Assembly: GCA_009699015.1 (NCBI GenBank)
Contig: WLOY01000017.1
Coordinates: forward strand, 1-37,737
Source of the DNA: Actinomycetota bacterium
GTDB lineage: Bacteria > Actinomycetota > Actinomycetes > S36-B12
Length of the DNA: 37,737 nucleotides
Reading direction: 5' to 3'
A program made the translations under genes and the position numbers. This document shows positions 16,565 through 24,532 of the stretch, piece by piece; the stretch's first letter is position 1, and each line of letters opens with the position of its first letter. The notes beneath the pieces were generated by a model. The model saw nothing but the letters and a program-made list of their open reading frames with translations, searched no databases and was not told where the DNA came from.

Positions 16565-17497
16565 ATGAGCGAGATTCGCGACGTCATCATCATCGGTTCC
16601 GGCCCGGCTGGATACACCGCCGGCATCTACGCGGCCCGGGCCCAGTTGGCGCCGCTCGTCTTCGAGGGATCTGTCACGGCCGGCGGCGCGCTCATGAACA
16701 CGACCGAAGTAGAGAACTTCCCCGGGTTTACCGACGGCATCATGGGACCTGCGCTCATGGAGCAGATGCGCGCACAGGCCGAGCGTTTTGGGGCCGAGCT
16801 CATCACCGACGACATCGTGAGCGTCGATCTATCCGGTGAGACGAAGGTCGTCACCGATGGCTCGGGCGGCGTGCATCGAGCCCGCGCCGTCATCCTCGCC
16901 ATGGGATCCGGATACCGCGAGCTCGGCCTTCCAAGCGAGAAGCGCCTCTCCGGCCATGGTGTGTCGTGGTGTGCGACCTGCGACGGGTTCTTCTTCCGTG
17001 ATCAGGACATCGCCGTCGTCGGGGGCGGTGACTCCGCCCTTGAGGAAGCGACCTTCCTCACCCGCTTCGCCAGGACTGTCACCCTCGTCCACCGGCGTGA
17101 CGCGCTCCGCGGGAGCAAGATCATGCAGGAGCGGGCACTCGCGAACGAGAAGATGCGCTTCGCCTGGAATAGCGCAGTCGAGGAGATTCAGGGCGAAGCA
17201 AAGGTCTCCGGCATCGTCCTGCGCGACACGGTCACCGGCGAGCTGCGCGACCTGCCGGTCACCGGACTCTTCATCGCGATCGGCCATGATCCCCGCTCCG
17301 AACTCGTCCGCGAGCAGGTGCGCGTCGATGGCGAGGGTTACGTCCTGGTCGACTCCGGTTCGACAAGGACCTCGCTCTCCGGTGTCTTCGCGTGCGGTGA
17401 CCTCGTCGATCACACCTACCGTCAGGCGATCACCGCCGCCGGCTCCGGATGCGCCGCCGCACTCGACGCCGAGCGCTTCCTCGCTGCATCGGAGTAA
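16565..17497 (+). CDS. trxB: Thioredoxin reductase
   Basis: This 310-aa FAD- and NADPH-dependent flavoprotein reduces thioredoxin in the cytosol. The FAD-binding motif [12 protein letters not shown] lies near residues 9-20. The redox-active CATC pair is C136 and C139 (in [11 protein letters not shown]). The NADPH-binding [10 protein letters not shown] follows near 155-165, and the C-terminal FAD motif [23 protein letters not shown] completes the fold. The ATG is preceded by GAAAGG at 16554-16559. The gene is separated from the anti-sigma gene by 76 nt, the largest gap in the cluster, so it may have its own promoter. trxA follows 52 nt downstream. Confidence 0.97.
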   Translation: MSEIRDVIIIGSGPAGYTAGIYAARAQLAPLVFEGSVTAGGALMNTTEVENFPGFTDGIMGPALMEQMRAQAERFGAELITDDIVSVDLSGETKVVTDGSGGVHRARAVILAMGSGYRELGLPSEKRLSGHGVSWCATCDGFFFRDQDIAVVGGGDSALEEATFLTRFARTVTLVHRRDALRGSKIMQERALANEKMRFAWNSAVEEIQGEAKVSGIVLRDTVTGELRDLPVTGLFIAIGHDPRSELVREQVRVDGEGYVLVDSGSTRTSLSGVFACGDLVDHTYRQAITAAGSGCAAALDAERFLAASE

Positions 17498-17549
17498 CCT
17501 GATCCTGCACGAAGCCCGTCCGCCAACCTTTACGACCTGGAGTGCCTTC

Positions 17550-17870
17550 ATGGGAGCGACCAAGATCGTCACCGACGCCAGTTTCGCCGACGACGTGCTG
17601 CTGAGCACGAAGCCCGTTGTGGTCGACTTCTGGGCAGAATGGTGCGGCCCCTGCAAGATGGTCGCTCCGATCCTCGAGGAGATTGCCGCCGCGAATGACG
17701 GAATCGTTATCGCCAAGTTGAACGTCGATGAGAACCCGCAGACTTCCGCCTCGTACGGCATCACCTCCATCCCCACCTTGAACGTGTACCAGGGCGGCAA
17801 GGTCGTGAAGACCATCGTCGGTGCGAAGCCGAAGGCGGCACTGCTTGCCGACCTCGCTCCCTACCTCTAA
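17550..17870 (+). CDS. trxA: Thioredoxin
   Basis: This 106-aa protein is the dithiol electron donor for reductases, with the canonical active site WCGPC (C32, C35). The fold is complete: VVVDFWAEWCGPCK, then the cis-proline loop SIPTLNVYQGG near residues 73-83. The ATG at 17550 is chosen because it begins the conserved fold and has GGAG at 17539-17542; the frame is open further upstream only because it runs through trxB in another frame. It lies directly behind its reductase and 4 nt before the CwlM-like gene, as in mycobacteria (Rv3913-Rv3915). Confidence 0.97.
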   Translation: MGATKIVTDASFADDVLLSTKPVVVDFWAEWCGPCKMVAPILEEIAAANDGIVIAKLNVDENPQTSASYGITSIPTLNVYQGGKVVKTIVGAKPKAALLADLAPYL

Positions 17871-17874
17871 CGGA

Positions 17875-18912
17875 ATGCTGCTGGGGCTCGGCGCATCCGG
17901 CCCGGCCGTAGACGAGGTTCGCAGCAGGCTTGCCCACCTCGGGCTGCTCGATGAGCCGACGTCTGGCGACTACGACGCTCTCGTAGCGGAGGCGGTGCGC
18001 GCGTTCCAGCAGGAACGGGGTCTGACGGTCGATGGGATTGTCGGGCCGGACACCTACCGGCGCCTGGAGGAGGCCCGCTGGCAGCTAGGTGATCGCGTGC
18101 TCATGTATGTGCCAGGTCATCTCGTCACGGGCGATGACGTGGCGCAGTTGCAGGGCCGATTGGCCCAACTCGGGTTCGATGCCGGCCGGATGGACGGGAT
18201 GTTCGGACCTCGGACCGATAGGGCGCTTCGTGAGTTCCAAGGCAGCGTCGGAGTCGACACAGACGGGGTCTGTGGCCCGGACAGTTACCGAGCGTTCGAC
18301 CGACTCGTGAGGACCATCAGTGGCGGCAATGCGTCCCGCCTGCGCGATCGTGTCACCCTGTCCGAGCTTCGGACAGGTGTCATGGACAAGGTGGTCGTCA
18401 TCGATCCGGGATTCGACGCCGGCGCTGAGATATGCGAGGCGATAGCGGTCCGAGTCGAAGGACGCCTCGCGATCCTCGGAACCCAGATTCTCCTCACCCG
18501 CTCCGGAACGCAGCAGGCGCTCCCTGACGAAAGCCAGCGGGCTGACTTCGCGAATCGCACGGGGGCCGACCTGCTCATTTCCATCAACTGCACCCAGGCG
18601 TCTAGTGCACTCGTCAATGGGGTGGGGAGTTTCTATTTCGGGGAACCGAGCGGGGGGGCGCATTCCACGAGTGGACGACTCCTCGCTGAGCGAGTCCAAG
18701 ATGAGATCTGCTCACGCACGGCCTTCCTCGATTGCCGGACGCACCCGCGTACCTGGGACCTGCTTCGCATGACACGCATGGCGGCCATCCGCATCGATAT
18801 CGGAAACCTGAGCAACGCACAGGACGCTCAGCGACTCCACGATCCCGATGTCCAAGAGCAGGTGGCCGATGGCATTGCCAGCGGCGTCACCCGCTTCTGC
18901 GCGCCTGAATAG
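17875..18912 (+). CDS. cwlM: CwlM-like regulatory protein (N-acetylmuramoyl-L-alanine amidase fold, inactive)
   Basis: This protein of about 345 aa has two PG_binding_1 repeats (about residues 1-65 and 77-142, each with GxxGPxTxRxL-type motifs such as GIVGPDTYRRL and GMFGPRTDRALREF) and an Amidase_3 fold (about 170-340). The ATG at 17875 lies 4 nt after trxA. The amidase active site is stripped: the first zinc histidine (DPGHGG) is F180 in DPGFDAG, the second (SxHxN) is N238 in SINCTQ, and the catalytic glutamate is D308 in IDIGNLSN. No signal peptide is present, so the protein should be cytoplasmic. Mycobacterial CwlM (Rv3915) is a non-enzymatic activator of MurA, and this protein probably has a related regulatory role. 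Confidence 0.88.
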   Translation: MLLGLGASGPAVDEVRSRLAHLGLLDEPTSGDYDALVAEAVRAFQQERGLTVDGIVGPDTYRRLEEARWQLGDRVLMYVPGHLVTGDDVAQLQGRLAQLGFDAGRMDGMFGPRTDRALREFQGSVGVDTDGVCGPDSYRAFDRLVRTISGGNASRLRDRVTLSELRTGVMDKVVVIDPGFDAGAEICEAIAVRVEGRLAILGTQILLTRSGTQQALPDESQRADFANRTGADLLISINCTQASSALVNGVGSFYFGEPSGGAHSTSGRLLAERVQDEICSRTAFLDCRTHPRTWDLLRMTRMAAIRIDIGNLSNAQDAQRLHDPDVQEQVADGIASGVTRFCAPE

Positions 18913-19021
18913 GCACGACGCTCGCCCCGAGCGGCCGCGGCCACAGGAGTCGAGTGATGAAACCTGAGGCAACCCCCACTGCGAGAAGAAGCACAGCCCA
19001 CATGAGCACCCGCTTGATCAC
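18887..19021 (-). CDS. Candidate small single-pass membrane protein (44 aa)
   Basis: A GTG at 19021 opens a 44-codon frame ending at TGA 18887-18889, overlapping the 3' end of the CwlM-like gene by 26 bp in the opposite orientation. The product has a basic start (VIKR), a hydrophobic helix (MWAVLLLAVGVASG), then TRLLWPRPLGASVVPI and a basic end (QARR). This resembles a real short membrane protein more than a random antisense frame. It fills the otherwise empty 122-bp space between cwlM and the aminotransferase gene. No Shine-Dalgarno sequence is obvious; an internal ATG two residues before the helix core is an alternative start. No family is recognised. Confidence 0.42.
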   Translation of the reverse strand: MIKRVLMWAVLLLAVGVASGFITRLLWPRPLGASVVPIQARRSG

Positions 19022-19034
19022 CCGTCTATCGTAG

Positions 19035-20333
19035 GTGCCCGTGAGCGGTTCTCGGCTTGATCCGTGGGTTGATTCCTACGCTGAGCGTGCGCACGGGATG
19101 GCAGCGTCCGAAATCCGGGCACTCTTCGCCGTGGCATCGCGCCCCGAGGTCGTATCGTTAGCGGGGGGCATGCCCTTCGTCCAGGCCCTGAACCTCGACA
19201 CCATCGCCGACACCGTCCATCGCGTCATCTCGCAGCGTGGAGCCCAGGCACTTCAGTACGGGTCCGGTCAGGGCGACGTCCGGTTGCGTGAGCAGATCCT
19301 CGAGGTCATGGAGCCGGTGGGTGTCAGTGCCCACCCCGACGACATCATCGTGACAACCGGCTCGCAGATGGCACTCGACCTTGTCACGAGGGTGTTTTGC
19401 GACCCCGGCGATGTCGTGCTCGTTGAGGCGCCCAGCTACGTCGGCGCCCTCGGGGTCTTCCGCGCGTATCAGTGCGATGTGGAGCACGTCGCGATGGACG
19501 ACGAGGGGCTCGTGCCATCGGCGCTCGAGGAGGCGATCACCTCCGTCCGGGCGAGTGGTCGCAAGGTGAAGATGATCTACACCATCCCGTCCTTTCACAA
19601 CCCGGCTGGCGTCACCCAGGGGCGCGCGCGCCGCGCGCAGAACCTCCAGATCGCCCAGCGTGCGGGGATCCTGGTACTCGAGGACGACCCCTACGGCCTG
19701 CTCGGCTTTGACGGCGAAACCCCGCGTGCCATGCGCGCCGACGACCCCGAGGGAGTCATCTACCTCGGATCCTTCTCCAAGACCATCGCCTCGGGCCTGA
19801 GGGTCGGATGGGCCGTGGCACCGCACGGTGTCCGGGAGAAACTCGTGCTCGCCGCCGAGTCCGCTGTCCTGTGCCCGTCGAACTTCTCCCAGCTCACCGT
19901 CTCCGAGTACCTCGCCACGCAACCCTGGCGTGAGCAGATCAAGGTGTTCCGGGAGTTGTACCGCGAGCGTCGCGATGCCCTGCTCGACTCCATGGCCGCG
20001 TTGCTGCCCGCGGGCACGAGTTGGACGACCCCTTCGGGCGGGTTCTACTCGTGGGTGACCCTGCCGGCCAGCCTCGACGCCAAGGCCATGCTCCCCAGAG
20101 CCCTCGCCGCGCTCGTCGCCTACGTCCCCGGAACTGGTTTCTACGTTGACGGTCAGGGACGGCAGAACTTGCGCCTTTCGTACTGCTACCCCGAGCCTGA
20201 TCGCATCCGTGAGGGCGTTCGGCGCCTCGCGTCCGTCGTCGAAGCCGAGCTTGACCTCACCTCGACGTTCGGCACCGCCCGCGGGCTGCATGAGTCCGCT
20301 GGGTCCGCGGTTCCAGCACCTGACATCCGCTAG
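19035..20333 (+). CDS. PLP-dependent aminotransferase (class I/II fold)
   Basis: This 432-aa cytosolic enzyme has fold type I aminotransferase features: LAGGMP near residue 43, YGSGQGDVRLREQI, the PLP-contacting TTGSQMALDL, IPSFHNPAGV, and the Schiff-base lysine in LGSFSKTIASGLRVGW (about residue 250). The pattern matches the 2-aminoadipate/aromatic aminotransferase (PatA/LysN-like) group; the amino donor cannot be told from sequence. GTG 19035 or GTG 19041 could be the start. TATCGT at 19027-19032 would place a leaderless transcript start near 19039-19041, slightly favouring the second. It precedes the Ddl-like gene by 54 nt. Confidence 0.9.
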   Translation: MPVSGSRLDPWVDSYAERAHGMAASEIRALFAVASRPEVVSLAGGMPFVQALNLDTIADTVHRVISQRGAQALQYGSGQGDVRLREQILEVMEPVGVSAHPDDIIVTTGSQMALDLVTRVFCDPGDVVLVEAPSYVGALGVFRAYQCDVEHVAMDDEGLVPSALEEAITSVRASGRKVKMIYTIPSFHNPAGVTQGRARRAQNLQIAQRAGILVLEDDPYGLLGFDGETPRAMRADDPEGVIYLGSFSKTIASGLRVGWAVAPHGVREKLVLAAESAVLCPSNFSQLTVSEYLATQPWREQIKVFRELYRERRDALLDSMAALLPAGTSWTTPSGGFYSWVTLPASLDAKAMLPRALAALVAYVPGTGFYVDGQGRQNLRLSYCYPEPDRIREGVRRLASVVEAELDLTSTFGTARGLHESAGSAVPAPDIR

Positions 20334-20387
20334 GGATGAATCCGCCTGCGCAACCGTTGTCGAAGAGAAACGAAGGGTGAGGGTGCC

Positions 20388-21335
20388 GTGCAGGTTGTCG
20401 TACTAGCAGGGGGGCTATCACCCGAGAGGGAGGTGTCCCTTCGCTCGGGTCGACGGGTCGCCGAAGCCCTTCGCACGAGTGATACGTCGATTGAAGTCAC
20501 CGAACGCGACGTCGATGCCACCCTCATCCAACAACTCTGCGAGCACCCACCGGCATGCGTCATCCCACTGCTTCATGGCGCCGCCGGTGAGGACGGTGCC
20601 CTCCGCGATGTCCTGCACGCCCTGCGGATTCCTTTCGTCGGATCGTCAGCGGCCGCCGCCAGACTCGCCTTCGACAAGCCAATCGCCAAGACGATCATCG
20701 GCATTGCCGGGATCGGCTCACCCGACGCCATCGCCCTTCCGCACTCCACATTCAGGGAGCTTGGCGCGACCGCAGTGCTCGACGCAGTCGTCGCCAGCCT
20801 TGGCCTCCCGATCATCGTGAAGCCGACCAAGGGCGGCTCCGCCCTCGGAGCCGCGGTCGTACGTGAGCAGGCGGACCTTCCCGCAGCCATGGTCGGTTCC
20901 TTCGCCTACAGCGACGTAGCGCTCATGGAGCGCCTCGTCACCGGCACGGAGATAGCCGTGAGCGTCTATGAGAGCAACGGAGTGGCTATTTCCCTGCCAC
21001 CGGTCGAGATAGTGCCGCCAAACGGGATCTACGACTACAACGCCCGTTACACGGCTGGGATGACTGAATTCTTCATTCCGGCCAGACTCTCGCAATCCGT
21101 CCTCGACCAGTGCGCCGCCGTCGCCCTCCGCGCACACCAAAGTCTCGGCCTTCGGGACTGGTCACGCACCGACCTCATCGTCGATGCGGACGGCACCCCC
21201 TGGTTCCTTGAGGTCAACGCTGCCCCCGGCATGACCGAGACCTCACTGTTCCCGCAGGCACTCGCCTCGGCGGGGATTCCTCTGGGCGAGCTCACCGGCC
21301 AACTCGTGCGCACCGCCATCGAGCGAGGCGCCTAG
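20388..21335 (+). CDS. D-alanine--D-alanine ligase family protein (ATP-grasp)
   Basis: This 315-aa enzyme of the Ddl family ligates two D-alanines for the peptidoglycan stem peptide. Conserved elements are LAGGLSPEREVSLRSG at the N-terminus, LLHGAAGEDGALRDVL near residues 62-77, IPFVGSSAAAARLAFDK, the ATP-grasp lysine in IIVKPTKGGSALG, and the substrate/metal motif EVNAAPGMTETSLFPQ near 279-294. The Q usually following GEDG is R or a neighbouring residue here, a modest departure. The GTG start at 20388 has a purine-rich leader (GAAGGGTGAGGG). Many actinobacteria carry another ddl in or near a mur cluster, so this may be a second copy. It ends 5 nt from the convergent parB stop. Confidence 0.85.
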   Translation: MQVVVLAGGLSPEREVSLRSGRRVAEALRTSDTSIEVTERDVDATLIQQLCEHPPACVIPLLHGAAGEDGALRDVLHALRIPFVGSSAAAARLAFDKPIAKTIIGIAGIGSPDAIALPHSTFRELGATAVLDAVVASLGLPIIVKPTKGGSALGAAVVREQADLPAAMVGSFAYSDVALMERLVTGTEIAVSVYESNGVAISLPPVEIVPPNGIYDYNARYTAGMTEFFIPARLSQSVLDQCAAVALRAHQSLGLRDWSRTDLIVDADGTPWFLEVNAAPGMTETSLFPQALASAGIPLGELTGQLVRTAIERGA

Positions 21336-21340
21336 CCCAG

Positions 21341-22291
21341 TCAGGTCCTGGCGATGAGGTCGGCTATCCGCATCAGGTCCTCGGCATCGGCCACCTCGAT
21401 GACGATCGTCCCGCGGGAGTTCGCGCGCGGGAACCCATCCACGCGCACCCGCGTGTCGAGGCCATCGCTCAGGCGTCGAGCCACGTCGTCTACGAGATCG
21501 GCGATACCGACCTCCCTAGGTTTCGGCGCCCGAGGCTTGCGCTCTCGCTTCTTGCCGTCGCCATCGCCGAGGAGGATCAATTCCTCGACGGAGCGCACGC
21601 TCAGGCCCTCCGCAACGATGCGCTGTGCCAGCGCGTCCATCGCCTCCGGGCTATCCAGTGACAGGAGTGCACGGGCGTGCCCAGCGCTCAGCACGCCAGC
21701 GGCGACCCGGCGCTGCACGTTTGCCGGGAGCTTGAGCAGCCGAAGTGTGTTCGACACCTGCGGGCGTGAGCGGCCGATCCGCCGCGCCAATTCCTCCTGC
21801 GTGCAGCCGAAGTCCGCGAGCAGTTGCTCGTATGCGGCCGCCTCCTCAAGTGCATTGAGGTTCGCCCGGTGCAGGTTCTCGAGGAGGGCGTCGCGCAGCA
21901 GGTAGTCATCATCGGTGTCGCGGATGATTGCCGGGATCTCCACGAGGCCCGCAAGCTTGCTCGCCCGCAACCGCCGCTCGCCGGCGATGAGCTCGTAGCC
22001 TTCCGCCGCCCGCCGAACCACCACGGGCTGCAGGAGGCCGATCTCCTTGATGGAGTACACGAGTTCAGCGAGAGCATCCTCGTCGAACACCGTGCGGGGC
22101 TGCCGCGGGTTCGGTGCGATGAGCTCGATCGGTAGTTCGGCGTATACCGCGCCCATCGCTGGGGGTTCGACCGTGTCGCCACTGGCCGCCGAGGGAGCAG
22201 CCTTCTCGGACGTCGCTGCCGACGCCTCCCGCGGAATGAGTGCGCCCAGGCCCTTGCCTAGTCCTCGCTGCGGGGCGGTTGCCCTGGCCAT
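21341..22291 (-). CDS. parB: Chromosome partitioning protein ParB (CTPase clamp)
   Basis: This 316-aa protein loads at parS and slides as a CTP-gated clamp to segregate origins with ParA. It starts with RGLGKGLGALIP, and a disordered linker of about 35 residues follows. The N-terminal CTP-binding domain shows PNPRQPRTVFDEDALAEL, GYELIAGERRLRASKLAG and ENLHRANLNALEEA. The helix-turn-helix region (about 150-190) contains TQEELARRIGRSRPQVSNTLRLLKLP, and a C-terminal dimerisation segment ends the protein. A Lys/Arg-rich insertion (GKKRERKPRAPKPRE) links the last two parts. It lies 37 nt downstream of parA, and parS sites lie 0.9 and 1.7 kb upstream. Confidence 0.97.
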   Translation of the reverse strand: MARATAPQRGLGKGLGALIPREASAATSEKAAPSAASGDTVEPPAMGAVYAELPIELIAPNPRQPRTVFDEDALAELVYSIKEIGLLQPVVVRRAAEGYELIAGERRLRASKLAGLVEIPAIIRDTDDDYLLRDALLENLHRANLNALEEAAAYEQLLADFGCTQEELARRIGRSRPQVSNTLRLLKLPANVQRRVAAGVLSAGHARALLSLDSPEAMDALAQRIVAEGLSVRSVEELILLGDGDGKKRERKPRAPKPREVGIADLVDDVARRLSDGLDTRVRVDGFPRANSRGTIVIEVADAEDLMRIADLIART

Positions 22292-22328
22292 GGCCGCTAC
22301 CTTCCGTCCTCGTTGCGATGAATGCTCA

Positions 22329-23138
22329 TCACGCTGTTATCTGCTCGAGCGGGACGATCGCCGCGAATTCATCGCTTGCCTCGCGGTAGGTGAGCGCGCC
22401 GGGCGAGGAACCGTCGTACGTCATGATCGTCTGTCCGAACGATGGAGCCTCTGACACACGCACCGCGCGCGGGATCACCGTGTTGAGGACCCGGGTGCCG
22501 AAATGCGTTCGTACTTCGTCCACCACTTGCGACGCCAATCGTGTCCGGCCGTCGTACATCGTGAGGAGGATGGCGCTCACCTCGAGTTTCGGGTTGAGGT
22601 GGGTCTTCACCATCTCGACCGTACGGAGCAGTTGGGAGAGTCCCTCAAGGGCGTAGTACTCGCACTGAATGGGCAGGAGGAGTTCCCGTGCAGCCACCAG
22701 CCCGTTCAGGGTGAGGAGCCCGAGGGAAGGAGGGCAGTCCATGAGAATGAAATCGAGAGCCCGTCCGTGCGCGCGCTCGAAGTCGGCAATGTGAGTCTCC
22801 ACGGCCCGGCTCAACCGGTATTCGCGCGCGACCTGGGATACCAGTTCGATCTCGGCGCCCGCAAGGTCGATTGTCGCTGGGGCACCCCAGAGGCCGTCGA
22901 CATCCGGGCACGCCTGCATCACCTCGCTGAGGGTGGCCTCTCCGCCGAGCACCTCGTAGACACCCTTCACGCCCTCGTGGTGGTCAATGCCCAGCGCTGT
23001 TGACGCATTCCCTTGGGGATCAAGATCGATCACGAGGACCGTGTGTCCGCGCTGCGCCAGCGATGCAGCAACGTTCACGGTGGTCGTGGTCTTCCCGACC
23101 CCGCCCTTCTGATTCGCCACGCTCACGACGCGTGTCAT
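22329..23138 (-). CDS. parA: Chromosome partitioning ATPase ParA (Soj)
   Basis: This 269-aa Walker-type ATPase forms DNA-bound dimers that pull ParB-parS complexes. The deviant Walker A motif KGGVGKTTT is at residues 11-19, Walker A' reads VLVIDLDPQGNAST, and Walker B contains FILMDCPPSLGLLTLNG. The ATG at 23138 fits the usual MTRVVSVANQKGG start. No Shine-Dalgarno sequence precedes it. A perfect parS lies 32 bp upstream, so ParB spreading could affect parAB expression, but this is inference. Confidence 0.97.
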   Translation of the reverse strand: MTRVVSVANQKGGVGKTTTTVNVAASLAQRGHTVLVIDLDPQGNASTALGIDHHEGVKGVYEVLGGEATLSEVMQACPDVDGLWGAPATIDLAGAEIELVSQVAREYRLSRAVETHIADFERAHGRALDFILMDCPPSLGLLTLNGLVAARELLLPIQCEYYALEGLSQLLRTVEMVKTHLNPKLEVSAILLTMYDGRTRLASQVVDEVRTHFGTRVLNTVIPRAVRVSEAPSFGQTIMTYDGSSPGALTYREASDEFAAIVPLEQITA

Positions 23139-23165
23139 TCGGGCCAGCCCAGGCCAGCGGGCGTC

Positions 23166-23191
23166 ATCGATGTTTCACGTGAAACATCGAT
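23166..23191. promoter_or_regulatory. parS site 1 (perfect, with extended palindrome)
   Basis: Bases 23171-23186 read TGTTTCACGTGAAACA, the exact consensus ParB-binding site. Symmetry continues outward through ATCGA/TCGAT, making a 26-bp perfect palindrome. It lies in the parA-rsmG gap, about 4.9 kb from the centre of oriC, the usual place for an origin-proximal parS. Confidence 0.95.
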
Positions 23192-23295
23192 GCTCGTGGT
23201 GGTCGTTGTCGGCCAGCCAAGGCCACTCGCCGTGGGGTCTGCGGCAGTCGAGTTCGGGGACGTGTGGTCAGGGGAAGGAGACAGATGCACGTCGG

Positions 23296-23952
23296 TCATT
23301 GTGCCGTACCTCGGACCCCGGTCACGACCGTGGTCACGGGCTCGACCACCCCGGCACCGCACTGCACAACCCGAAGATCAACCACACTGAGTGTCGATGC
23401 CACTGCCTGCGCCGCCATGACCTCGTCCTGGGCGCTGCTCCCCTTCAGGGCAACAAGTCGGCCGCCAACCCGTAGGAGCGGGATCGTCCAACCGAGCAAT
23501 CGCTCCAGCGGCGCTACCGCCCGCGCCGTCACGACATCGACGCCACTCCACCCCGGGTCAGCGCACAGGTCCTCGGCCCGACCACGTCGAACGCTCACTC
23601 GGTCGTCGAGCCCAAGGTCCGAAACGACCGACTGCAGGAATGTCGCCCGGCGCAGCAGTGGCTCGACGAGCGTGATTGTCAGATCGGGTCGGGTGATCGC
23701 CCAGACGAGCCCTGGCAGGCCAGCCCCCGATCCGACATCGGCAACAGTTGCGCCGGAATCGACGAATGACTCACCCGGGCCCACGACGACGGCGCAATTG
23801 AGGAGGTGTCGGGACCACAGGCGCGGCACCTCCCGCGGTCCGATGAGTCCCATCTCAACGCCGGCCGTGCTCAGGACGGCCGCGTATGCATGCAGTGGCT
23901 CAGTGAAGGGATCCAGCCACGGCGGCAGTTCGACGGGTTCGGCGGGTTTCAC
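23296..23952 (-). CDS. rsmG: 16S rRNA m7G methyltransferase RsmG (GidB)
   Basis: This 218-aa SAM-dependent enzyme methylates N7 of G527 (E. coli numbering) of 16S rRNA. The SAM-binding motif VADVGSGAGLPGLVWA lies near residues 68-83, preceded by SRHLLNCAVV and followed by LVEPLLRRATFLQSVV. The GTG start at 23952 lies inside parS site 2, so start codon and ParB site share bases. The gene follows khpB/jag by 16 nt and is probably cotranscribed with it. Loss of RsmG is known in other bacteria to give low-level streptomycin resistance; this copy looks intact. Confidence 0.95.
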   Translation of the reverse strand: MKPAEPVELPPWLDPFTEPLHAYAAVLSTAGVEMGLIGPREVPRLWSRHLLNCAVVVGPGESFVDSGATVADVGSGAGLPGLVWAITRPDLTITLVEPLLRRATFLQSVVSDLGLDDRVSVRRGRAEDLCADPGWSGVDVVTARAVAPLERLLGWTIPLLRVGGRLVALKGSSAQDEVMAAQAVASTLSVVDLRVVQCGAGVVEPVTTVVTGVRGTAQ

Positions 23953-23960
23953 GTGAAACA
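23945..23960. promoter_or_regulatory. parS site 2 (one mismatch) over the rsmG start
   Basis: GGTTTCACGTGAAACA differs from the perfect parS only at the first base and keeps the 14-bp palindromic core GTTTCACGTGAAAC (23946-23959). It covers the rsmG start codon (23950-23952) and most of the 16-nt gap to khpB. ParB bound here could interfere with the khpB-rsmG transcript. Confidence 0.9.
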
Positions 23961-23968
23961 GCCGGGGT

Positions 23969-24505
23969 TCAGCTCACCCGGATGACGACGCACCGACGGG
24001 GCTCCTCGCCCTCGGACTCGCTCACCAGCCCGGCCTCCGCGACCGCGTCGTGCACGACCTTGCGCTCAAACGGGGTCATCGGGTCCATCGTTACCGGCGC
24101 CGACGTGGCCTGCGCCTCGGTGATCGCGATGGCTGCCAACTCGACGAGTGCCGCCCGACGCGCCGCCCGGAAGCCCGCGACGTCGAGCATGAGCCGTGAC
24201 CGTTCGCCTGTCTCACGGGAGGCCGCCAACCGCGTCAACTCCTGAAGGGCGTCAAGGACCTCGCCCTTCGACCCGACCAGGTGACCGAGGTCCCCCGTGC
24301 GCACCTCGACGACCGACACCATTGCGCGGTTGCCCTCGACGTCGATGTCGATATCCCCGTCGAGGTCAGCGATGTCTAGGAGCCCCTCGAGGTAGTCCGC
24401 AGCAGCGTCACCCTCCCGCTCGAGCAGTGAGCCAGCCTTGCTCGCCGACTCTGTCGCCCCTGCTTCGACAGTCTCAGCTTCAGTCTGCGCCTGATCGTCC
24501 GTCAT
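23969..24505 (-). CDS. khpB: KhpB/Jag RNA-binding protein (KH + R3H)
   Basis: This 178-aa cytosolic RNA-binding protein has an acidic, Glu/Ala-rich N-terminus (about 50 residues) in place of the classical Jag domain. A KH domain follows with the GxxG loop in HLVGSKGEVLDALQ (GSKG), then an R3H domain with PFERKVVHDAV. Loss of the N-terminal Jag_N domain is usual in actinobacteria (Rv3920c). The ATG has a good ribosome-binding site (AGGAGA). It lies 27 nt downstream of yidC and 16 nt upstream of rsmG. Confidence 0.93.
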   Translation of the reverse strand: MTDDQAQTEAETVEAGATESASKAGSLLEREGDAAADYLEGLLDIADLDGDIDIDVEGNRAMVSVVEVRTGDLGHLVGSKGEVLDALQELTRLAASRETGERSRLMLDVAGFRAARRAALVELAAIAITEAQATSAPVTMDPMTPFERKVVHDAVAEAGLVSESEGEEPRRCVVIRVS

Positions 24506-24532
24506 CTCTTCTCCTACGTGTGTGATCGACAG

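Noticed and set aside
19621..19640. Alternating GCGCGC run as a possible Z-DNA or regulatory element
   Set aside because: It lies inside the aminotransferase reading frame and encodes a normal Arg/Ala stretch.
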